Shown here piece after piece: positions 8,563 through 14,259 of a stretch of DNA of 14,259 nt. The DNA lies in the NCBI GenBank assembly GCA_045589215.1, contig JAZNOQ010000032.1, forward strand, positions 1-14,259. Direction: 5' to 3'. Origin of the DNA: JAZNOQ01 sp045589215 (GTDB lineage Bacteria; Bacillota; Clostridia; Oscillospirales; CAG-272). Every line of letters starts with the position of its first letter. Within the stretch, counting starts at the first letter, position 1. The notes under the pieces were generated by a model. The model saw nothing but the letters and a program-made list of their open reading frames with translations, made no database searches and was not told where the DNA came from. Made by a program: the position numbers and the translations under genes.

Positions 8563-10164
8563 ATGAGGGACGGAGATGCGGTAAAGGATAGAGAAACGAA
8601 ACGCCCGCGAAAGGGGCGCGGCATGGGCATCAGCGGTAAGCTCTTTCTCTATCTTTTTGGGTTTACGGTTATCGTGATGCTGCTGATCTGGCTGTTTCAG
8701 ATCTGTCTGCTCGACGTGTTTTACGAACGGGCAAAATACAAGGAGCTTGACTGCGTTGCGGACGAGCTTGCATTTTTCTCGAATGACGAGGAAAGCCTGA
8801 AAACTGCGGTATATGACTACGCTTCGAGATACGGGATCTGCGTATCGGTCTATAAGGTGAACGGAAGTTCGACCGAGGAGGTCGTGAAGTCTCACGTTGT
8901 GGGCGTTTGTGCGGTTCATCTGTTGACGGACAAGGACCGATCGGAGCTTTATGAAAAGGCTCTCTCGAACGGCGGACGCCTTTCCGTGGTGTATCCTGTG
9001 GAAAGACAGTTCTTTGCGCGAAATCCCAACGTTGACGAGATCCCCGACGAGACCGAAAAGACTCTGTCCGAAAGCGAGGAAGCCTCGACGGAGGATGAAA
9101 AGCCGATCGAAAGCTTTGCGCACGTTGTGGTAGAAAAAAGCGAAAACGCGGTTTCGGTGCATTCGGTCGAAAACAATGACGGACAGAAATATGTTTTTCT
9201 GCTCGATTCAAAATTAACGCCCGTCTCGTCGATCATTGAGACGCTCGAGCTTCAGTTTTTATGGCTCGGTGCCATTCTCGTCGTACTTGCGCTTCTGCTT
9301 GCCGTTCTGATCTCCCGCGCAGTCTCGAGACCGATCGTTTCGATGAGTGCATCGGCGCACCGTCTCGCGCAAGGAGATTACGGCGTGGCGTTTGTCGGAT
9401 CGGGCTTCCGCGAGTCAAGAGAGCTTGCGGAAACGCTGAATTATGCCTCGATCGAGCTGTCAAAGACCGACGCCCTCCAAAAGGAGCTGATCGCGAACGT
9501 ATCGCACGATCTGCGGACGCCCCTTACGATGATCAAGGGGTACAGCGAGATCATGCGCGATCTTCCGGGCGAAAACACACCCGAGAACGTTCAGGTCGTG
9601 ATCGATGAGGCGGAGCGTATGAGTGAGCTTGTGAGCGATCTGCTTGACCTCTCGAAAATCCGCGCGGGCAGCCGCGTTCCGACCTACGAGTGCTTTGACC
9701 TGACCGAGACCGTCTACTCGACGCTCGAGCGGTACGAAAAGCTGATCGAGCATGAGGGGTACGTCATCACCTTTGAAAAGACCGAAAACGTGCAGGTGTA
9801 TGCCGACAGGACTATGATCCTTCAGGTGGTCTATAATCTGATCAACAATGCGGTGAATTATACCGACGAGGAGAACAAGACCGTTCGCGTGATACAGTCT
9901 CTTGAAGGTGACCACGTCCGTATTTCGGTGACCGACACAGGCGAGGGCATCTCGAAGGAGGAGCTGCCGCTGATCTGGGACCGCTACTACAAGGTCGACA
10001 AGGTGCATAGACGTGCAATGGTCGGCACGGGGCTCGGACTTTCGATCGTGAAGCAGATCCTTGAACAGCACGGCGCGGTTTACGGCGTAAGCAGTACGAT
10101 GGGGAAGGGCTCGACCTTCTGGTTCTCGCTCCCCGTGGTTTCGGGTGACGAGTGTGAGGAATGA
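8563..10164 (+). CDS. Membrane sensor histidine kinase (HAMP, HisKA, HATPase)
   Basis: From the ATG at 8563 the protein has 533 residues. A basic cytoplasmic N-terminus (KRPRKGRG) precedes membrane segment 1 (about 27-50), an extracytoplasmic sensor domain (about 51-229), membrane segment 2 (about 232-254), a HAMP linker (about 250-302, SRAVSRPIVSMSASAHRLAQGDY), HisKA with H315 in SHDLRTPL, and HATPase_c with the N box NLINNAVNYT (425-434), G1 DTGEG (458-462) and G2 GTGLGLS (488-494). All catalytic elements are present. The sensor domain matches no domain I recognise; it carries a very acidic low-complexity stretch at 158-183 (12 Asp/Glu of 26) and cysteines C93 and C116 outside the membrane. 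The type resembles PhoR/BaeS-like kinases. It pairs with the regulator 4 bases upstream; the signal is unknown. Confidence 0.94.
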   Translation: MRDGDAVKDRETKRPRKGRGMGISGKLFLYLFGFTVIVMLLIWLFQICLLDVFYERAKYKELDCVADELAFFSNDEESLKTAVYDYASRYGICVSVYKVNGSSTEEVVKSHVVGVCAVHLLTDKDRSELYEKALSNGGRLSVVYPVERQFFARNPNVDEIPDETEKTLSESEEASTEDEKPIESFAHVVVEKSENAVSVHSVENNDGQKYVFLLDSKLTPVSSIIETLELQFLWLGAILVVLALLLAVLISRAVSRPIVSMSASAHRLAQGDYGVAFVGSGFRESRELAETLNYASIELSKTDALQKELIANVSHDLRTPLTMIKGYSEIMRDLPGENTPENVQVVIDEAERMSELVSDLLDLSKIRAGSRVPTYECFDLTETVYSTLERYEKLIEHEGYVITFEKTENVQVYADRTMILQVVYNLINNAVNYTDEENKTVRVIQSLEGDHVRISVTDTGEGISKEELPLIWDRYYKVDKVHRRAMVGTGLGLSIVKQILEQHGAVYGVSSTMGKGSTFWFSLPVVSGDECEE

Positions 10165-10169
10165 CTGTC

Positions 10170-10175
10170 GGAGGA
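10170..10175 (+). promoter_or_regulatory. Shine-Dalgarno site supporting a GTG start for rlmA
   Basis: GGAGGA lies 7 bases before the GTG at 10183, a near-ideal spacing. No in-frame ATG near it fits the conserved zinc-ribbon start, so GTG is accepted as initiator. Confidence 0.75.
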
Positions 10176-10182
10176 AAACAAC

Positions 10183-11049
10183 GTGAAACATGATGCGATC
10201 TTAAATATGCTCGACGTGCTCCGCTGTCCGATCTGCGGAGACTCGTTTGTGGCGGAAAATGAAGGCGGCAGTCTCGTCTGTCAGCCGAAGGAGGAAGGCG
10301 GGAAGCGCCACTGCTTTGACCGCGCGAAAAGCGGATACGTCAATCTTGACGCCCGACACGCGGGCGGCGGTGACAATAAGGAGCTCGTCCGTGCCCGTAA
10401 CGCCTTTCTCGAAAGCGGTGCGTACGAGCCGATCTCAGACAAAGTGAATGCGCTGCTAACGAAATATGCGTCTCCCGGAACGGTGATCGATGCGGGGTGC
10501 GGTGAAGGCTATTACACGAACCGCGCGGCGCTTCTTTGCCAAGGGCTTCGGTTTCTCGGCTTCGACCTTTCAAAGACGGCGATCGACGCGGCAACGCGTT
10601 CGGCGGTGAGTAAGGGAAGCACGGCGGCGTTTGCGGTCGCTGGGATCTTCGATCTTCCTGTAAGGGACGCCTCTGCCTCTGCCGTCATAAGTCTGTTTGC
10701 CCCCTGCGCCGAGGCGGAATTCGCTCGTGTGCTGAAGACGGGCGGGATCCTCATCGTTGTGGGCGCGGGCGAGGATCATCTCCTTGGGCTCAAGCGTGCA
10801 GTCTACGACACGCCGTATCGTAATACGCCGCGCGCCGATCTTCCAACGGGGATGCACCTTCTCGAGGAGATACACCTCGCCTATACGGCGCGGCTCGATT
10901 CGGGTGAAATGATCCGAAATCTATTTTCGATGACCCCGTACGCCTTCCGAACCTCAAAGCGCGATATGGAAAAGCTGAATGCGCTGAATTCGCTTGAAAC
11001 CGAGGTCGACGTTTTTCTGTCGGTGTACGAAAAACGCTGTGCACAATGA
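10183..11049 (+). CDS. rlmA: 23S rRNA (guanine-N1) methyltransferase, RlmA family
   Basis: The 288-residue protein starts at GTG. RlmA enzymes methylate N1 of G745 (RlmAI, Gram-negative) or G748 (RlmAII/TlrB, Gram-positive) in helix 35 of 23S rRNA, near the peptide exit tunnel; the Gram-positive setting favours G748. The N-terminal zinc ribbon has C15, C18, C33 and H43 (CPIC...C...HCFD), followed by the family signature AKSGYVNLDARHAGGGDNKELVRARNAF split over 48-75. The SAM-binding motif I is VIDAGCGEGYYT (101-112), and FAPCAEAEFARVLKTGG (172-188) matches the family's later motifs. The spacing C33-H43 is six residues longer than in E. coli RlmA as I recall it (C-PQR-H). It lies 18 bases after the kinase gene, so it is likely co-transcribed. 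RlmAII-type methylation is linked to tylosin resistance in producers, but in most bacteria this is housekeeping. Confidence 0.93.
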   Translation: MKHDAILNMLDVLRCPICGDSFVAENEGGSLVCQPKEEGGKRHCFDRAKSGYVNLDARHAGGGDNKELVRARNAFLESGAYEPISDKVNALLTKYASPGTVIDAGCGEGYYTNRAALLCQGLRFLGFDLSKTAIDAATRSAVSKGSTAAFAVAGIFDLPVRDASASAVISLFAPCAEAEFARVLKTGGILIVVGAGEDHLLGLKRAVYDTPYRNTPRADLPTGMHLLEEIHLAYTARLDSGEMIRNLFSMTPYAFRTSKRDMEKLNALNSLETEVDVFLSVYEKRCAQ

Positions 11050-11094
11050 ACGCTACGGAATGATAAATCATACAGTGAAGAAAGAAGAAGAGCT

Positions 11095-11808
11095 ATGAAA
11101 TTTTCCCTTTGTATCCCAATGTATAATGAGAACGCGATCATCGCGGACACCGCACGGACGCTTTCTCAGTATATGGAAGAGAACTTCGATGACTACGAGA
11201 TCCTTTTTTCGAGCGACGGGTCGACCGACGGATGCGACGAAACGGTGCGTTCGCTCGGACTTCCGAACGTTCGCGTGGTCGGATACGAGAAGAACCGCGG
11301 CAAGGGCTGTGCCGTTCGCACGGCGATGCTAGAGGCTGCGGGCGACGTCGTTATGTTTACCGATGCCGATCTCGCGTATGGAACCGACGTGATTTTACAG
11401 GTGAAGGAGACCTTTGACGAAAATCCCGACGCACAGCTCGTGATCGGCTCGCGTAACATCCATAAGGACGGCTACGAGGGCTATACGTTCCTCCGAAAGA
11501 TCATGTCGAAGCTCTACATCAAGGTTTTGTGCGTTGCGGGCGGCTTCAAGCTGTCGGATTCCCAATGCGGCTGCAAGGCGTTCCGCCGAGAGGCGGCGCG
11601 GACGATCTTTTCTCGCTGTGAGGTGGATGGCTTTGCGTTTGACTTTGAGGCGATCCTGTGGGCGGTCAAGCGTGGATACCGTATTGTTGAAATGCCCGTG
11701 AAGGTCGTCAATCACAGGGAATCCAAGGTGCGCGTGATCCGCGACACCTTGCGGATGCTCCGAGATCTTCGGAAAATGAAAAAGCGGATCAAAAAAGCAG
11801 AACTTTGA
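11095..11808 (+). CDS. Family 2 glycosyltransferase, DPM1/ALG5-like (polyprenyl-phosphate sugar transferase)
   Basis: This 237-residue GT-A-fold enzyme probably transfers a hexose from a nucleotide sugar to a polyprenyl phosphate at the inner face of the membrane. Visible motifs are the N-terminal CIPMYNEN (6-13), SSDGSTDG (39-46), the EKNRGKGCAVRTAM loop (65-78), the metal-binding DAD (90-92, FTDADLAYG), and QCGCKAFRREAAR (157-169), which is the conserved G-x-K-x-F region of DPM1/ALG5-type enzymes. There is no membrane segment, so it belongs to the soluble or peripheral subclass; the basic C-terminus (KMKKRIKKAEL) may touch the membrane. Donor and acceptor cannot be decided. A 45-base gap with only a purine-rich stretch (GAAGAAGAG) as Shine-Dalgarno separates it from rlmA, and no promoter is seen there, so it is probably in the same transcript. 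Confidence 0.88.
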   Translation: MKFSLCIPMYNENAIIADTARTLSQYMEENFDDYEILFSSDGSTDGCDETVRSLGLPNVRVVGYEKNRGKGCAVRTAMLEAAGDVVMFTDADLAYGTDVILQVKETFDENPDAQLVIGSRNIHKDGYEGYTFLRKIMSKLYIKVLCVAGGFKLSDSQCGCKAFRREAARTIFSRCEVDGFAFDFEAILWAVKRGYRIVEMPVKVVNHRESKVRVIRDTLRMLRDLRKMKKRIKKAEL

Positions 11809-11832
11809 CCGAACGTACCGCTCTTTGATAGA

Positions 11833-11840
11833 AAGGAAGG
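11833..11840 (+). promoter_or_regulatory. Shine-Dalgarno site deciding the beta-CASP start
   Basis: AAGGAAGG lies 8 bases before the ATG at 11849. It makes this ATG preferable to the in-frame TTG at 11825, which would place the site inside the coding region. Confidence 0.7.
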
Positions 11841-11848
11841 GAAATCCT

Positions 11849-13450
11849 ATGAAGGTTCAGTTTATCGGTGCTGCCCAGGAGGTAACGGGCAGCTGCACAC
11901 TTCTTACGGTGAATGACCGCTTCTATTTGGTTGACTGCGGAATGGAGCAGGGGATCGACGTTTTTCAGAACGTGGACCTGCCGATCCCGGCAAGTCAGAT
12001 CGATGCAGTTTTTCTGACACACGCGCACATCGACCACTCGGGTATGCTGCCAAGGCTTTACAAGGACGGTTTCCGCGGTATCATATATGCGACCGAAGCG
12101 ACGGTAAAGCTTGCAGACATTATGCTGAAGGACAGCGCGCACATCCAGATGACCGAGGTGGAATGGAAAAACAGACGTGCAGAACGATCGGGCAATAAGA
12201 ACGAGGCTCCCACCTACACGCTTGAGGATGCCATCGGAGCGATCAAACTGTTCAGGGGCGTTCCGTATGATCAAAGGATCACCGTGTCTGCGGGTGTGGA
12301 TATCCGTTTTTCCGACATCGGGCATTTGCTCGGATCTGCGGCGATCGAGATCTGGCTCAGGGAAGCCGAGGCAGAACGAAAGATCGTATTCAGCGGAGAC
12401 GTGGGAAATACCGATCAGCCGATCATAAAGGATCCGTCTCGGATCGCCGAAGCCGATTATCTCGTGATGGAATCCACCTACGGAAACCGAATCCACGAGC
12501 GGCATACCGATACCGTTGAGGTGCTTGCGCGTCTCGTGGATGAAACGCTTACGAGGGGCGGGAACGTGGTGATCCCTTCCTTTGCGATCGGACGTACGCA
12601 GGAGCTTTTGTATGCACTCCGTGAGATCAAAGAGAGAGGGCTTGTCAAAAATCGGGATTTCCCCGTTTACGTCGACAGCCCGCTTGCGATCGAGGCGACC
12701 GAGATATTCTCAAGGTGCGATCCCGCCTGCTTTGACGATGAGACGCGGCGGCTGATCGAATCAGGCGTCGATCCGATCCGATTTCCGAACCTCAGGCTTT
12801 CCGTGACGGTCGAGGACTCGAAAAGGATCAATGAAACGCCTGAACCCAAGGTCATTCTTTCCGCGAGCGGAATGTGTGAGGCGGGACGGATCAGACATCA
12901 CCTGAAGCATAATCTTTGGAGACGGCAAAACCTCATTCTTTTCGTCGGCTATCAGGCAGAGGGAACGCTCGGCAGAAAGCTGATTGAGGGGGAGCCGAGT
13001 GTGCGACTCTTCGGTGAGGATATCGCTGTAAAGGCAGAGATCCGTTCGCTAAAGGGAACGAGCGGTCACGCTGACAAGGAAGGACTGATCACTTGGCTCA
13101 CAAGGTTTGATCGGAAGCCGAGAACCGTCTTTTTGAACCACGGGACCGAGGAGTCGATCGCGGCGCTCGCGGAAGAGCTAAAGGCGCGCGGGTATGCGGT
13201 GGAGACCCCGTACAGCGGAACCGAGTATGATCTTGCACGCGGCATTATGACCGCCTACACCGAAAAGAAAAGGCTTTCTGCGGCGGATGCTGCAAAGAAC
13301 CGTTCGAGAAAGAACAGCGTTCACCGTGATCTCGTGTCACAAGCTGAGGCTCTGCTCGCTCTTGCAAAACGGTGCGAGAGCCGTCCGAACAAGGAGAACG
13401 CCAAGTTCGCGTCACAGATCAGAGCGCTTATGGAGAAGTGGGAGCGGTAA
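11849..13450 (+). CDS. MBL-fold beta-CASP RNA-processing hydrolase (YSH1/CPSF73-like)
   Basis: The 533-residue cytoplasmic protein has the full set of two-zinc and beta-CASP motifs: HAHIDH (58-63), H159 in GHLLGSA, D184 in SGDVGN, motif A at E208 in ESTYGNR, motif B at H407 in SGHAD and motif C at H431 in NHGTEE. SASGMCEAGR (338-347) is the typical bacterial and archaeal COG1236 signature. The family cuts RNA as endo- or 5'-exonuclease; the best-studied bacterial relative is Thermus TTHA0252. It is not RNase J, which has a different layout and a distinct C-terminal domain. There is no N-terminal KH domain as in archaeal CPSF1. After the RMMBL end near 465, a roughly 65-residue basic helical tail extends the protein; it may bind RNA. 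It lies 40 bases after the glycosyltransferase, and the hairpin at 13480 ends the cluster. Catalytic competence is expected; the substrate is unknown. Confidence 0.92.
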   Translation: MKVQFIGAAQEVTGSCTLLTVNDRFYLVDCGMEQGIDVFQNVDLPIPASQIDAVFLTHAHIDHSGMLPRLYKDGFRGIIYATEATVKLADIMLKDSAHIQMTEVEWKNRRAERSGNKNEAPTYTLEDAIGAIKLFRGVPYDQRITVSAGVDIRFSDIGHLLGSAAIEIWLREAEAERKIVFSGDVGNTDQPIIKDPSRIAEADYLVMESTYGNRIHERHTDTVEVLARLVDETLTRGGNVVIPSFAIGRTQELLYALREIKERGLVKNRDFPVYVDSPLAIEATEIFSRCDPACFDDETRRLIESGVDPIRFPNLRLSVTVEDSKRINETPEPKVILSASGMCEAGRIRHHLKHNLWRRQNLILFVGYQAEGTLGRKLIEGEPSVRLFGEDIAVKAEIRSLKGTSGHADKEGLITWLTRFDRKPRTVFLNHGTEESIAALAEELKARGYAVETPYSGTEYDLARGIMTAYTEKKRLSAADAAKNRSRKNSVHRDLVSQAEALLALAKRCESRPNKENAKFASQIRALMEKWER

Positions 13451-13479
13451 AGAACTCCTCGTATATTGAAAATTAAAGG

Positions 13480-13507
13480 GGGCTGTCTCACTTAAGTGAG
13501 ACAGCCC
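13480..13507. terminator. Bidirectional terminator-like hairpin, copy 2 of the repeated palindrome
   Basis: A perfect 28-base palindrome (arms 13480-13493 and 13494-13507, effectively a TTAA loop) lies 29 bases after the stop of the plus-strand beta-CASP gene and 14 bases after the stop of the minus-strand carboxypeptidase gene. Downstream on the plus strand comes GTAAATTTTAAG, and downstream on the minus strand CCTTTAATTTTC, so both sides have T-rich tracts. The core GGGCTGTCTCAC / GTGAGACAGCCC is identical to that at 587-624; the loop and outer bases differ. Confidence 0.85.
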
Positions 13508-13521
13508 GTAAATTTTAAGAA

Positions 13522-14259
13522 TTATTTTCTGCGTTTCTTTTTTTCAAGCTCGGTCGCCGCCGATGCGTACGGATCGGGCGGGGGAGCCTTCATACAGCTA
13601 TGAGACGTATCCTCTGCATCGTCCTCCTTTTCACGGAAGGGAACGGGAACATAGCGCTTAGAGCGCAGTCTTCGTCTGTATCCGAAGCGTGAAGCTCGCA
13701 CGGCGTAAAGAATAAAGAGAACGAGGAAGGACACCAAAAACCCTTGAAAAAAGCGGTTCTTCGGAAGATCCTTCATGCGGCTGAGCGCGTAGGTGAATTC
13801 GTTTCGTGTGACAGAGGATTTTGCGAGGAGAGAAACTCTCCCGACCTCGCTACCGTTCCAGGTAACGATCAGGACGCCGACCGCTGTCCCCGCTTCGATC
13901 GGAGCTTCAAGAGACGAGGTGTTCAGTCTGACCGTGTATTCGAGCCCGCTTTCACCCTCGGCGGTGTTCTGCGGAATAAATACAGAAAGATCGTTTTTCG
14001 CGACGAGAGGAAGTCCGTCCTTCACTTCTTCCGTGATCGCGGCGTAGCGCACGGGGATCGTTGCGTATTCCGCATCCGCCTTGGCGACGGTCTTCACCGT
14101 GTACCCGCGCGCCGCCCACGAAAGCAGATTGTTTGCGATCGAATACGCATATAGCTCACCGCTTTCCGCATCCTCCTCGCCGCCGAGCACCACGCAGAAC
14201 CACGAGAGGTCATTTCGGTATGCCTTTGCCGCAACGCACCATCCGCCCTCATCGGTCAT
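13522..14259 (-). CDS. D-alanyl-D-alanine carboxypeptidase (DacF/PBP5 type), C-terminal part (5' end outside window)
   Basis: The 245 visible residues start with MTDEGGWCVAAKAYRNDLSW, which matches the segment right after the KTG triad in class A low-molecular-weight PBPs (KTG-x-TDEAG-x-C). The ATG at 14259 is therefore almost certainly internal, and the SxxK, SxN and KTG motifs lie beyond the right edge. FCVVLGGEEDAESGELYAYSIANNLLSW (21-48) is the usual end of the peptidase domain. A beta-rich PBP5 C-terminal domain follows (about 55-148, with IPVRYAAI and AGTAVGVLIVTWNGSEVGRVSL). A membrane anchor (170-188, FFQGFLVSFLVLFILYAV) is followed by an Arg-rich stop-transfer stretch and a 57-residue cytoplasmic tail that is charged and ends in KKKRRK. 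Known members trim the terminal D-Ala from peptidoglycan pentapeptides at the outer membrane face. It converges on the beta-CASP gene, so it is not part of that operon. Confidence 0.85.
   Translation of the reverse strand: MTDEGGWCVAAKAYRNDLSWFCVVLGGEEDAESGELYAYSIANNLLSWAARGYTVKTVAKADAEYATIPVRYAAITEEVKDGLPLVAKNDLSVFIPQNTAEGESGLEYTVRLNTSSLEAPIEAGTAVGVLIVTWNGSEVGRVSLLAKSSVTRNEFTYALSRMKDLPKNRFFQGFLVSFLVLFILYAVRASRFGYRRRLRSKRYVPVPFREKEDDAEDTSHSCMKAPPPDPYASAATELEKKKRRK

Noticed and set aside
9460..10191. A 243-codon minus-strand open frame opposite the kinase
   Set aside because: It mirrors the HisKA and HATPase regions, which are clearly coding on the plus strand; the His/Leu-rich translation resembles no family.
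11061..11072. Small inverted repeat ATGAT-AA-ATCAT between rlmA and the glycosyltransferase gene
   Set aside because: Five-base AT-rich arms with a two-base loop are too weak for a terminator and easily arise by chance.
587..13507. Reading the two matching hairpins as the ends of a composite mobile element carrying addBA to the beta-CASP gene
   Set aside because: No transposase, integrase or flanking target-site duplication is visible, the genes are housekeeping types, and each hairpin fits the role of a convergent terminator.
13744..14154. Plus-strand frame of 136 codons opposite the carboxypeptidase
   Set aside because: Antisense to the PBP5-like C-terminal domain, with no upstream signals or recognisable domain.

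Overview
The window looks like ordinary chromosomal DNA of a Gram-positive bacterium, most likely an anaerobic gut-type member of the Clostridia (Bacillota). This rests on an AddAB recombination nuclease instead of RecBCD, purine-rich Shine-Dalgarno sequences before almost every gene, a DacF-type D,D-carboxypeptidase with a C-terminal membrane anchor, a stand-alone MBL/beta-CASP RNase-like protein, and base composition a little above 50% GC by eye. The species cannot be named from the sequence. No CRISPR array, tRNA, rRNA, transposase, integrase or phage gene was found.

Layout from left to right. (1) Positions 1-573, plus strand: the C-terminal part of a ComEC-like metallo-beta-lactamase-fold protein cut by the left edge. 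(2) 587-624: a perfect hairpin between convergent genes. (3) 635-7567, minus strand: the two-gene operon addB-addA, encoding both subunits of the AddAB double-strand-break repair helicase-nuclease, with every key motif present. (4) 7568-7868: a divergent control region with one good sigma-A-type promoter in each direction. (5) 7869-13450, plus strand: a tight co-directional cluster (gaps of 4, 18, 45 and 40 bases) of an OmpR/PhoB-type response regulator, its sensor histidine kinase, the 23S rRNA methyltransferase RlmA, a DPM1/ALG5-like family 2 glycosyltransferase and a beta-CASP metallo-hydrolase. (6) 13480-13507: a second hairpin with the same core as the first, again between convergent genes. 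(7) 13522-14259, minus strand: the C-terminal part of a D-alanyl-D-alanine carboxypeptidase cut by the right edge.

Functionally, the left operon resects broken DNA ends for homologous recombination. The right cluster joins an envelope-facing two-component sensor to genes for rRNA modification, lipid-linked sugar transfer and RNA processing; whether the regulator controls the downstream genes is inference. Every intact gene belongs to a family I can name, and I see no convincing undescribed system. The points most worth a second look are the repeated palindromic terminator-like element at both convergent junctions, the strong excess of GATC, and the acidic insert in the kinase sensor domain.
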